Positions 1-11,925 of a stretch of DNA of 64,000 nt are shown in pieces; positions within the stretch are counted from its first letter, which is position 1; each line of letters opens with the position of its first letter. The position numbers and the translations under genes were made by a program. The DNA is from Amaranthus tricolor (taxonomy: Eukaryota > Streptophyta > Magnoliopsida > Caryophyllales > Amaranthaceae), in contig NC_080053.1 of assembly GCF_026212465.1 (NCBI RefSeq), positions 4,767,787 through 4,831,786 on the forward strand, read 5' to 3'. The notes below the pieces were generated by a model, which did no database searches, was not told where the DNA came from, and saw only the letters and a program-made list of their open reading frames with translations.

Positions 1-2139
1 TTTTTGGTAAATTAACTTCCCACTACTTCCCATTAGTTATATAACTTCCATTACACTTTTAATTAGGAAAGTAGAAATATAATGTCGGTTAATTAATTCC
101 CTTCAACACCCATTTTCCTAAGTTTAAGGGTGGTGCTTATGACTTTTACTTTTTCAATAACCTCTTTTCTTAATTTAATTTACGTAAAACATAATTTTGT
201 TTTATAAAAAATTCTTTTCAAATAATCCAATTTCTCGTAAAAAAAATATTTAATAAAAACATATTTGAAAAGATACGTTTTTTTTCTTATAAAACAATTA
301 GATAAAATAGCTATTAAAAATATGAGATATTTTCTGCTACAAAATAGCAAATTAAAATCAACATATCTTTCTCAAAATTTCACACGTTTTTTTAATTCCA
401 TGGTGGAGAAAAAAACTCCTATGTTTTCACCACTTTTATAGTGGGGATAAAGTCTCCTATTTTCTCTCCACTTTTATAGTAGAGTAAAAATCTCCTATTT
501 TTACTTTACTTTTTAAGGAATGGTTTATCTAAAGGAGTTGAGTATTTCAAATAAAAAACCTCTTAATAAAACGTGGCCTATTTATAACAAATTATATCTT
601 TTTAATTTCTAATTAAAAAAATCATTTTAATAATAAAAAAATTATTAAATAACTGATTTCTTTTATCATTTTATACCTTATTTTGTTTTACACATATCTA
701 TTAGTCATATTTCATTAGGGTGTTCCTAAACTCACTTATACTTGTTCTGTTAGGGACAGTGACCTGTTCCTAAATTAACTTGTTCCGGGACAGACTCTTG
801 TTCCTTCACGTATATTAACATATTCTATGTTTCATCATACTTACATGAAGCCTTGTACACTCATACTTGAATCTTCATGTCTCTGGTGATTGACTTCGAT
901 TCCGAAGCTTCTCTTCAAAATTTCTCAGTTTGATTTTAAGCTTTCAGACTTGATTTCTGGGAACATTGCATTGTCTCTGACTTATCAACACGAAACAACA
1001 GACTATCACCTGGGAATAGTAGACCTCCTATCTACCCGTTAACAACCTCAGCAGATTTCAGCTTTTTTGGGTATCACAGATTATTGCAACTTCCTTGACA
1101 AAGTCTTTACGTACTCTCATCAACGATCCTACTCCGGATCGAATATCTTTCTTGTACGATCTCTTAAAAACAAATTGTTCATTTATTTTGTTGTATGCTT
1201 TAAAATAACTCTTCAAGTTATTGATGCTCTTGGGAATTTTCATATTCATAAGCTATAACTTGTTTATGCATATATTCACACACATATTAGTTTGATAATA
1301 ATCATTTGTTTATTATCATCAAAATCAATCACAACTCAACAACAGGAAAATAGTTTACTTAAAGAACAAGTCTTAGAGTAGGCATGCAATAGAGAAAGAT
1401 AGTGATAGAAGAAGCATTGTTGTCTAAGAAAATGTGAGTAACATAGGAGACAGATATTAGATCAGGCATGCAACAGAGAAAGATAGTAGTACGTCTAGAA
1501 GAGTTGTTGTTGGCTACGAAAACATGAGCAACACAGAAGGGAAAAAGGGCTTAAAAAGATGCTGAAGCACCAGAAAGTGAATGCAGATTCAACAACCAAG
1601 CATTATCTAGATCATTTATAAAGCACACTATGAGTTATATTGTGATAAAGTAATAGTCACTAAAGTAATAGTCTCTAAATTGAATCTAAAGGCAGTCGGA
1701 TCATGCATTTAGCAACTACTTTAAAATTTGTAGATTAATGTAATAGTTACTCCATATAGTCACTAAGGTTTATTAACTAAAGGCAGTCACTAAAGTAATA
1801 GTCATCCCATATAAAACAGAACAGTGTCATAGTAATTACTTTAAAATATATAGATTAATGTGAGAAATATTCAGAGAATAAATTTAGCAAACAGTCATAA
1901 TATTACATTAGTTATATGTATAAGCAGTTAACTATTTACTTATAATGTTATACTGTACTTGCAAAAGTCCTACATTAAAAATAAGCATCAAAATCCCTAC
2001 TTTTAACCCAAAAAGTTTATGCCTTTTTGAAACTTATCCTGATCATTTTTCCCCAAATTCCACAAAAACACATGGAGGGTGAAAGTGATAAGACTGAAAG
2101 AAATAGGAGTAAGAAGGTACAGTTTATGATATGCTTAAG
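1..2139. other. AT-rich intergenic DNA, no gene recognised
   Basis: I see no supportable gene here. The stretch is AT-rich and contains short local duplications. A unit of about 60 bp is repeated imperfectly at 410-510 (two copies of CCACTTTTATAGT). A unit of about 80 bp is repeated at 1380-1545 (GGCATGCAA followed by AGAGAAAGATAGT). A loose repeat at 1645-1870 is built on AAAGTAATAGTC and TAGATTAATGT. The segment at about 720-1260 is less AT-rich than its surroundings and could be an old retroelement remnant, but no diagnostic motif was found. Confidence 0.5.
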
Positions 2140-3171
2140 TGTAACACCCCAGAATTTCCGACCCCTTAACGAAACCAAAACCGTAAAAGACGGGAGGAAA
2201 TTCGGGTGTTACATAAAAGAAAAATAAAAAGAATTTAGATAAACTTTGATTATTGACTTTAAAAAAAAATGAGTGAGTGGAAATTTTAGCAGCATCTGCC
2301 TTAAAACTGTGCTCCTTTGTAGAAAAACAAAAGTTAATTAAGAAGTTAATAAAGTAAAGGCACTAATGGCCTATCAAAACTATGTCACGGCGGAATGATT
2401 CGTCGCCGACTTCTCAAATCAACATGCCAAACATGGATCGTGGTTCCAGTGTCGACGTTTGCGTTTTAAAAAGACTTAACTCCTTAAAACCATACATAGT
2501 TATAGACTACGCAGCGGAAATACAAATACACGTGGGAGGACACAAGGCCTCATAACTAAACATATACAATCAAAATTTACAAAGGATAACAAGTGATTCA
2601 AAATCGAAAGATAGCGGTAAGGACACAGGTTATGCTTCGCCCTCATCACCTTTCCCAATGCAATGCAATACATAAGAAGCTCCAGTACCTGCTACGCTTG
2701 TCTATGATCCTCCTGCTGCTCGACATTAGACCAAAGGCCAATGTGTCATAGCAGGACAATCATAGAAAGTCATCAACAACCAAACATAAACACAAACACG
2801 TACACGTCAGTAACTAGCATCAAATATAATAAGGCCAACTACTAGATAACATTATATTGTAAGACAACATAAGACGATTTCATAAGACACCAGCACATGT
2901 AGTAACCGTTTATCGGCCACTTATACTTCTTAATTTCACTACGTGCTTCCTAACCCGAACCATGTGTTCTTGGGTAGAATGCAGGTCTTCACGCTCCTCT
3001 TTTTAAACATAACTCCTGCAAACACGTACAGTATCAACTCTACCAAGGCATTAACAGAATACCTAACGCATGACCTTATAAAGCTTGTCTATCTTAAGGT
3101 AAGTTTGATCATAGTTCGTAATACCCTTGAGGTAACTTAACTTAGGCACACTTCTCGCTAGCATAAACTAA

Positions 3172-3345
3172 ACTATTCTATCAATAAGTAGATGTTCTAT
3201 CAATGAGTAAATATTCTATCAAAGAGTAAACGCTTTATCAACGCGTGAGCTTTCTACCAAAGAATGAACCTACTATCAATGAATAACTTTCGATCAATGA
3301 ATAAATTTTCTATCACTGAATAGTTTTCTATCAGTGGATCTTTTC
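3172..3345. repeat. Degenerate minisatellite, about 18-bp unit
   Basis: About nine head-to-tail copies of an 18-20 bp unit resembling TTCTATCAATGAGTAAA lie inside the solo LTR. Copies differ at several positions. The full-length LTR at 8384-11299 lacks a comparable array, which explains part of the length difference. Confidence 0.7.
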
Positions 3346-3364
3346 TCTACTTCCTGGCATAGTG

Positions 3365-3640
3365 ACACGGCCAAGGGCGTTATCGGCCATCCGGCGCCCA
3401 TTGGCAAAGTATGAGCTCATGCCCCCTCCAGCTGACCCTCTCGGGTCCTACCTTCAGGAAAAACCTAACACACTGGGGTACTAAACCAGTGAAGAGGCCA
3501 CCATATTGGGGTTTGCAAGGCCCGCACGGTATCACCTCGGTCAAGGGGCGGTATCGGCCATCCGGCGCCCAGTGACCCAAGCATGCTCATACCCCCCTTA
3601 CAGTGGTCCCGTCGAACCTCACCTAGGGGACTAATAAAAC
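3365..3640. repeat. Direct duplication inside the solo LTR
   Basis: Two copies of a GC-rich segment, each containing TATCGGCCATCCGGCGCCCA, start near 3369 and 3538 (period about 170 bp). The LTR at 8384-11299 has only one related segment (GGGCGCCGGCATGGCCG). This is a subfamily-specific duplication. Confidence 0.65.
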
Positions 3641-5624
3641 AACCGGACATAATCCAGTTAAGTCACGCCAGCTAATCATAATATAGTACCTTATCAGATG
3701 GGAATAACTTCCACTCTCAACTATTAATGAGCGCCCTGGGATAGCAGCGCGCCAAAACCCACTGAGCCACTCAATAGAATATGAAATTCACCTATAAAGG
3801 AGTCATTCTAACTCCAATTAGGCATAATCTAATTCTTAAATAAATAAGGGGGTGGTTCCCACCTTCTATTAACACTCTCATTCTCTAAGCTATTCTAAGC
3901 GCAAGGACTTCGTAGTCGATAGCTCTTCATATAAAGTGTACTCACTAATACTTCATAGTTTCAATACAATGCATATTATCAAAATAAACAATAATTTCTT
4001 AAAGAAAATTGCATATAAGGGTTATTACTGCGTGTACGTACCTGAAACTGCTACAATACGACCAAAAGTCACAATAATTAGCCAAGGTGAGGTTTTACGA
4101 CCCTCTTATATACTGAGTACCTATACGAGTTTGAGATAGCAAACTAATAAGCCTTTTTGGTCTTATTTAAGAGCTACTTACTTTAAAAGAAATGACTCTA
4201 CTGCCATTCAAACAAGTTTCAACTTGTGCTAACAAGTACTTTAGCCACACACAATGACTTTAATCCTAAACTAGCTTATGAACTAAAATATCATATTACA
4301 ATTCTAACCACAACACAAAATTTATACTCAACTCTATATCAAGGTATGATCTAATGAGAAAGCTTCTAATTATATACTTTTTGCACTAGCATAACTTTTA
4401 GAAATTAGTAGACTTAAGCTCTATAATGCAATGTATTACACCAAATAATAATGAAAATACTCATGATGGTATTACTTTATATTCCTACATTATTCAAGTT
4501 TAAGGTGGTAACAATGAAAAGAAACAAGTTATTTAGATAAATCATAATAAATACAGCTAAGTTTACGCAACTTACGACAACGATAAACAGAATCAACAAT
4601 GTCAATCACTATTAACAACAATGACACCATGTTACTAACAAACAATAACCACACGACAACTAACAAATACTACTAATCATTTACAACCACCACAATCACT
4701 ATCATAGTCAGCTACAATCATCACCATTACTAATTATCATAACAATAACCAATCGACTAAGTCTCAAAACAACTTTAAAGGTTATTAAATCATTCATCAC
4801 AAATCATTCATCACACCACCAAAATATAGCATAAATCCACATTATTAGTAATTTCATCTCTAAATCCCAAATCCTAGTCATTTCATGTTCAAAAATAACA
4901 CTTTAATTTACTACCCATTAAGACTCAAAGAAACTAATACAAAATCAACACACAACCCATAATTTCAAATCAACCTTCAAGTCATGAACATGTTCAATTC
5001 ATCAAACACTCTTACCCACAAAAGATTCAATGAAAATAATACAAGTTCAACCCTTTTCATTCACATTTCAAAATCCCAATTCATAAGTACATTAAATCAT
5101 CAATCAAATTCTTGCCCATAACAAGATTCAATGACAATCATACAAAAATTCAGCACCAAACTTATAAACTTTGTTAAAATTGCAATTAGAAACAAGTAAG
5201 AAAAAAATCAAAACAATGGAAGAAGTGGCTTACAATGGAGAAACTAGAAAAGGGTAAGGGTATAGGTGGTGTTGTGGTGGTGGTGGAGCACGAAGGTGGA
5301 CAGCTAGACACGGCTGCTGCTGCCGGGAAAACCACCACGAAGGTGGCTGCCCTTGCTGTGGGTTCACGTTGCTGCAACAGGGAGGAGGAGGATGAAGCAG
5401 CCACTGCTGCTGCGTGTCGCGAGGGAGGAAGGCAGGGCTGCTGCTGCTACGATGGTCGCTCACCGGTGGAGGAAAATGCGGCTGGTGGTGGTGAAGAGAG
5501 GAGGCGGCTGCGCCCGTGAGTGAGGGAAGCGAACTGAGAGAAGAGAAGGAGAAGAGGAAGGAAAGAAAGTGACGGCTCCTTCTTGAATGTTTAGGGTTTC
5601 AACGGTTTTATACTAGTTATTTCT

Positions 5625-5695
5625 ATTATTATGATTATTATTATTATTATTATTATTATCATTATTATTATTATTATTATTTATTTATTTTTTTT
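5625..5695. repeat. (TTA)n microsatellite
   Basis: An interrupted ATT/TTA trinucleotide run lies within the U3 region of the solo LTR, followed by a T-rich tract. Confidence 0.85.
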
Positions 5696-5961
5696 CATCT
5701 CGATTTGTTTTCTTATGAGACGCAACTAAGAGACTCACCTTCGTGGACTCACACATTTTAATAAAATAATCAATTTGATTCGAACCTCTTTGTTTGAGAA
5801 ATCGTAATTATATTTTTAATATATGTATATAAGTTCACATTTAAATTCGTATATGAAAGAAATTTATTAATTCAGAAATAATTTAATATAATTATAAAAT
5901 CCCCAAAAGTTACTAAAATATTAATTAATGACGTCAGAAAAACTCGGGGTGTTACATTAAG

Positions 5962-7310
5962 AGGTAAGGGCTTGCTTTTAAAGCCGCCTAAAATGCAGTG
6001 TAATCATTAGGTGGATTGTGCAAACGCAGTGTACTGTTCACTTGTGTATGTTTCTAATTACATGTTATGATCAGTTTATAGATTGTGATTTTAAAAGTTT
6101 CAAGAACATTGTATGTTTCTAATTACTTGTTATGATCAGTTTATAGATTGTACATTAAATTGGTTAATTTTCTCAATAATGCCTAAATACGTTGTAATTG
6201 ATTTATTAAATCAATATATGTAAAGACATTGTTGGAATGTTTTAAATAAATTATATAGAAAAGGATTGAATTTAAATTTATTTACCTAATGTATCTAGAG
6301 ATAATAGGAGATATATTAGTGTATTGAAATTTTAGTCATGTTAAAGAAAACATGTTTTAATCACAATTTATAATTAATAGTAATTTAGTAATATATTTAA
6401 TTGTGTAAAATTACAAGCGTCTATTAATTTAATCAGATTTCTTATATAAAATTATAGTCATAATATAATAGTGTAATATTAATTCAAGTGAAAAGATACT
6501 CAAATTGAAAACAACAATTTAAACACTTTTTCAAAATACACTTTATTTTAATTAAAAGTGTGATTGATCAAAGTTCTAAAGTTTTTGGGTGTTTTATTTT
6601 TAAACAATAAGATAAGATCTGATTTAAAGGTGATTTTATGTAGCTTAATTTTAAACAATTCAAACACTATTTAGAAATGCATTTTATTTAAATTAAGATT
6701 GAGATTGATTAGAGTTCCAAAGTCTTAAAGTCTTTTATTCTGTAAGAATAAGATAAGATCTGGTTTAAAGGTGATTTTATTTAGATTATTATACTATTTT
6801 ATTTATACTGTAATACTAATGATTAATGAGCTTTAAAAGTAGGATGGAAGCTGAAGTAAATAAGTTAAAGCTAAAGGAACTAATTTACATTGCTTCATTT
6901 AGCATTTCAAGGTTAAGTTAACTCTTATTTATAGTACTCTAATGATCATGGTTGAGACGGTTGTAATGCGTTGATTCTTAATAGTAACAATATCTTAAAA
7001 TCATAGTTACTGAGTAAGGATGAGTAATGAACTAAGAAGGGTATGAAAGGAATAATAATTGAAGGAAGCACTAAAAACTAAAAAGAAAAGCCTATCTAAG
7101 AAGTTACACATAATAGAGCTTAAGAAATTCCTATTTAAAGGAAATTTAGATAAAACCTATTGTTTGTGAAATCTATAAAGTAGGTTAATGAAGTAGATAT
7201 TTCATTGCAGTAGTTATAAACTAAGTTCAAAGGAGTTTTAATACATAGTAGGAAGAGTGTTCAAAAGCTGTGGACAATAAAACTATCCCAAAAACAATCG
7301 AAACATAATT
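5962..7310. other. AT-rich DNA with two tandem duplications; probably the 3' part of the Helitron
   Basis: I see no gene. Two direct duplications are visible. One has a unit of about 66 bp containing TATGATCAGTTTATAGATTG (6045-6150). The other has a unit of about 135 bp containing AATAAGATAAGATCTG and TTTAAAGGTGATTTTAT (6516-6790). The stretch lies just downstream of the RPA pseudogene stop, so the Helitron 3' end (a hairpin followed by CTAG on the minus strand) may be here or beyond the solo LTR. I could not locate it. Confidence 0.45.
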
Positions 7311-7772
7311 TCAGTTGATGTTGTCATCTGGAGCTGAGTCACACTCGAGCTGTTCAAAGTGTAATCGGCGATGCACATGAAGATCACGTTCTTTCGCACT
7401 TGGTGTTGGTGCAGTCATTGAAGATAATGAAGCAATCAAAGATGGTTCAGTAATGGTTGTCTGTGAGATAGCCTGATCAACAGTTGAAGCAGGAGTCGAA
7501 AACATCTGTGTACTGGCTTCCTTTGAAGGCGGTGAAGAATCAAGAACATCTTTTCCTTATGGTTGTACATTCTTTGATGAAATGCTGTATTCGATTTGCT
7601 TAGGTTGTGCCTGAAATTCTTGTGTTGCAGCAGGTTCAATTGCAATCGATTTCAGCACCCACTTTAAGACGCCATTTTTTGATAGCGCAGTTGTGGGCCT
7701 ATCAATGCAGATTTGCTTATGTATTATTGAGTTTGCTATCTCTTCATTTGCAGTAATTTCGTCCTCATTATG

Positions 7773-8086
<314 letters not shown>

Positions 8087-8383
8087 TACGAATATGCATT
8101 TTAAAAAAGTAGATTTAGAATACTTACATAGGTTGTGGGAGCATATATATAATCATCAATGCTTTTTCCAAATAGCATTGCAACATCATTATTGAAGGCT
8201 GTAAGATCAATACAACCTGTGTTATCCACAGCATCGAATGTTAGAGCAAACCTGTAATGTGCTAAAAGCAAAAGTAAGATGCAGGAAACATGAACATCAA
8301 CTCCAATTCCATTTTAAGCAATCAATGGGAATGCAAATGATAAACATCAAAGGTAAACAGTAAGTAATTAGCACAGTTGTTTA

Positions 8384-11299
8384 TGTAACACCCCGAGATT
8401 TTAATGAAGTAATTATTTAATATTTTAATAGTTTTTAAAGACTTTACAATTATTTATGAAATTATTTTAATAAATTTCTTTCGTATACGAATTTAAATGT
8501 TAACTTATATATATATATATTAAAAATATAATTACGATTCAAAAATAAAGAGGTTCGAATTAAAATGATTATTTTATTAAAACGTCTAAGCCCCCGAAGG
8601 TGAGTCTCTTAGTTAGGCCTCGCAAGAAAAAAATGAATCTAAATAAATAAATCAATAAACATGATAATAATAATAACAAGGATAAAAGGCATGAAACCCT
8701 TTTTTTTTTTTTTTTTTGCTTGAGCCGTCACTCCTCCCTCCCCTCCTTCTCTTCTCCCTTCCCTCTCTCAATTCCCTCTCCCTCACGGCCCACAGCAGCT
8801 GCCGGCACACCAGACCACCAGCAGACCACCGTGAGCAGCCCGCAGCAGCACAGCCGCGTTTTCCCTCCCCCACGCACTACAAGCAGCAGCCTCACCACGA
8901 ACGACCACAGCAGCGGCTGTTTCGTGAGCCACCAGCAGGTACAGCAGCCGCAAGAGGTGGTTCCTCCACCATTTTCGTGCTCCACACCACTACAAAAACC
9001 ACTTATACCCTCACCCATTTCTAGTTCCCCTTGTGAGCAATCTCTTACCCAAATTAAGTTTGTATGTGTTGATATTTGATTTCTTATTATTTAGAGTTCA
9101 TATTTGTTAAATTGGAGTATGAATATCTTGATTTTGTTATGGGTTTGATTATTATGGTGATCTGAAATTAGATAAGTTAGGGTTTATATTATGATGAATT
9201 TAAAGGTAGTAATTTGGGTAAATTCATGAATCTTAGCTTGGATTAAGTTATATCTTAATAGGATTTAAAGTGGGTAAGCATTTGAAAGTGTGAATTGAAC
9301 TTGAATAAGTTAGGGGTGGATGAATTAAAAGTAGTATATACTATTTTTGTGGCTTGGATGATGTTTTGTATTGGAAATCTTGTATAAGCTTGTGTATGTG
9401 ACACTTTGGATGAATGGTGACTAGTATTGTTAATATCCATTGTTGTAGAGTAAACGATAATAATAATTACTGAGACGGATTAAGGTAGCGATTGTCATTA
9501 ATGAAAGTATTATCGTGGTTATAGTCGTTGATGAGGTGGTTAGTTTTGAGCTCGGTTGCTATACTGATATGTTCAATTGTGTCGCTAAGTTGGGTGACTT
9601 TGACCCAAATTATACGAATCGTTATTGATTCGCCAAGCTACAAATCTAATTTATTCTTAATCGTTTCACTCTAAAAACCTTGGAAAAATAATAAACCACT
9701 ACTATCATAGGTGATATGATTGTTATTAAGTGTAACGTCATGTATTACGTGTTCTTGAACATATCTTGATATAAACCTGACTAGAATCTAATGTTATGGT
9801 TTGATTGGAATTGATGGCGTAGTTCATGTATGAACATGGGTTGAATTTATTGCATGAGTATGCGTAGAATGCGTATTAGCTTGAATCGAAACTTAATTGG
9901 CTAATAGCGTAGCTTGTATGGAGTCGGTGCTTCGTAAATGATGTGAAGTAGGCTTATTAGTCTTACTTTAAACGTGTATAGGTGCCCGGTTCATAAGAGG
10001 GGCGTAAGAACCCCTTCGAAGCGATTTTTGTGGCTTGTCATCTTGCAGTGCAGGTAAGTACACGCAGTAACTGATTCTTGCATGCATCTTCAATATATTT
10101 TCCTTGCGTGATAATATTATACGAGCTAGGTTGAATATGATTTGCTATTTAAATACTGTTAAGTTTGTGTTACAAGTGAAAATCAGTTGTCAAGATGGTA
10201 GAGATTGAGTTCTGATATCGCGAGAGTAGAATGTTGGATTATATGAGATGGAATGGGAATGAGTCCCTTATTGATGAGATATTAAGTTGGATGTTACTGT
10301 GACTCCACTGGATTGGTACCCCAGTTGGTTTAGTTCCCGGAGGCATGGATCATCTATATATGGTCGCTGTACGGGGGTATGATCATACTTTGCCATTGGG
10401 CGCCGGCATGGCCGTCACCGCCCTTGGCTGAGGTGTTGCCATGTGGGTCTTGCAAACCCCAATATGGTGGCCTCTAGTCACAAAAGATGATACGTGGAAT
10501 TAAGGAAGAAATAGAAAATGGTGAAGGCATTGAGAAGTGCACAGAAGTGAGGAATGGTTGGAGTAGATTTTTATACATTGGAGTGTCTTTCTTCCCTCGT
10601 TTTGTTGAATTGATTGTTGGTTGCATGTATAACTTGTTGCTAGATACTGACGTGTACTGCTTGTTTCCTTGTTGACGGCTTGTCTCTGATGGCCCTGCTA
10701 TGACACGTTTGGTCTATGACTTTACGTTGAGCAGCAGGGGCGTCATAGATAGGTCTTGCAGGTTTTGGAGTTTCCTTGCATTGCATATGGGGGGGGGGGG
10801 GATCGAGTGAGAACCTTGACGCGTGCCCTGTTCGAACCATTTTTTTTTGACGCTACATGTGATTTCGAATTGAAAGTGTGTATGTTTTGGTTGAGGCATG
10901 AGTCCTCCTTTTGATGTAATTCGTTCCGCTGCAAAGATTTATATCGTTTTATATTTTGTTATAGTATCTTGAATGGCTTGTACAGTGGATTATCTTTTTG
11001 CTTGGAAAACCCAAGCGTTTACATGGGAACCACGATCCATGCTTAGCATGTCGACAGAGGTTTTGGCGATGACCTTTCCGCCGTGATTCTGTTACGAGGC
11101 CATTGATACCTCTTCATTATGATGATTTATCGTTTGTCTAAATCTTCGGCGCGTCAAATTTCAAGGCAGATGCTGCCGAAATTTCCGTAGGATTTTGTTT
11201 GGAAGTTTTCAAACGTCATCTCTTTCTTTTTCCTATTTAAATAATTATTTATTTCTACAAGTGACACCCTTGAAGGGTCTGAAATTCAGGGGTGTTACA
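8384..11299 (+). repeat. 5' LTR of the Tekay-type element
   Basis: The 2916-bp LTR starts TGTAACACCCCGAG and ends GGGGTGTTACA. U3 is short: a TATA-like GATAAAAGG lies at 8681, only about 300 bp in, followed by a T-run and AGCCGTCACT at 8721, so most of the LTR is probably R/U5. A CAG/CTG-rich, GC-rich block follows (8740-8990). A G-run at 10789-10801 and a T-run at 10840-10848 differ in length from the other LTR. Confidence 0.95.
8681..8689 (+). promoter_or_regulatory. Probable LTR TATA box (5' LTR)
   Basis: GATAAAAGG lies about 40 bp upstream of the AGCCGTCACT motif shared by three related LTRs in this window. Equivalent TATA-like sequences sit at the same place in the solo LTR (complement of about 5601-5610) and in the element at 43265-48799 (complement of about 44188-44197). 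Transcription start is inferred. Confidence 0.45.
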
Positions 11300-11301
11300 G
11301 G

Positions 11302-11314
11302 TGGTATCAAAGCC
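11302..11314 (+). promoter_or_regulatory. Primer binding site of the Tekay-type element
   Basis: TGGTATCAAAGCC lies two bases after the 5' LTR. It matches, with one mismatch, the sequence complementary to the 3' end of plant initiator tRNA-Met, the usual minus-strand primer for this group. Confidence 0.85.
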
Positions 11315-11925
11315 AGTGGTTCCTATCTTTCCCAAACGCTTCGTGTTTTCTCTAGTACTTATTCCTGTTTTGTTTTCGAAGCTAAACTGCTTTGAGAGTA
11401 TGGGTAGACATGGGTTAGGTGCATTTATATATGCCTGCATTTTGAGTATTATTGCACATGAATTTGCACGCTTAGGCTTACGATCCTTGCAATGATTGGA
11501 ATGAATCTTTGTAATGAATTTGTGGTGACTTAACCGATGACGTTTTATTAATTGAAATTTTAAGCATGAATTATGTTTGTAGGAGCAAATGTTGCAAGTT
11601 ATGGGTTGCGTAAGAGGCTACATTTTTTTTTATGTGCCTGTCCTAGTTAAGCTACGAGTTGCCGTACTTACCTTCAACCTTATATTAGTTGATTATGTGT
11701 TTATGTTTCATTGGTTAGTAGTTTATGTCAAAATTATTTAGATAAGCTTACTAGTTCATTTTCTTTAGTGAAGTTGATATATTTCAAAATAAGGATGAAT
11801 TCCACGCAAAACAAGAATGTATGTCTGGCTGTAATTTGCATACAAAATGTGTTTTTGGCGATGAAGCATGTTATCTTAACGAATGGTGAACATCTCTCGT
11901 TTGTGAAACTCTTGTTTGCAGGGAA
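11315..11925 (+). other. Untranslated leader of the Tekay-type element
   Basis: About 610 bp between the PBS and the gag start, without a credible ORF. The first 150 bp (GGGTAGACATGGGTTAGGTG and flanks) resemble, in reverse, the leader of the non-autonomous relative near 48590-48710. Confidence 0.7.

Larger units (their letters stand above)
2140..5956 (-). mobile_element. Solo LTR of a Tekay-like Ty3 retrotransposon
   Basis: The element begins TGTAACACCCC and ends GGGGTGTTACA, and is flanked on both sides by the 5-bp duplication TTAAG (2135-2139 and 5957-5961). There is no PBS, PPT or internal coding region, so it is a solo LTR left by LTR-LTR recombination. The U3 start lies at the right end, so it is in minus orientation. 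It is collinear with the LTR at 8384-11299: same U3 start, the same AGCCGTCACT motif after a TATA box (motif near 5564-5578), a GC-rich block at 5240-5590, a GCGCC-rich block at 3365-3640, and the same 3' end. At 3817 bp it is about 900 bp longer than that LTR, so it belongs to a different subfamily. The small ORFs inside it are not genes. Confidence 0.9.

Noticed and set aside
1058..1258. Overlapping 63-residue ORFs on both strands
   Set aside because: Opposite-strand overlap, no motif, AT-rich surroundings; treated as chance.
5235..5519. 94-residue Gly/Ala-rich ORF within the solo LTR
   Set aside because: Lies in the reverse of the LTR GC-rich block; no conservation of frame and no family features.
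5962..7310. Helitron 3' terminus (hairpin plus CTAG)
   Set aside because: Several CTAG tetramers exist, but none has a convincing GC-rich hairpin and A/T target context, so no terminus is called.
8716..9079. 102- and 119-residue ORFs near the start of each Tekay LTR (also 17210-17629)
   Set aside because: They overlap each other in different frames inside a GC-rich LTR block, have low-complexity composition, and the related LTRs do not keep the same frame.
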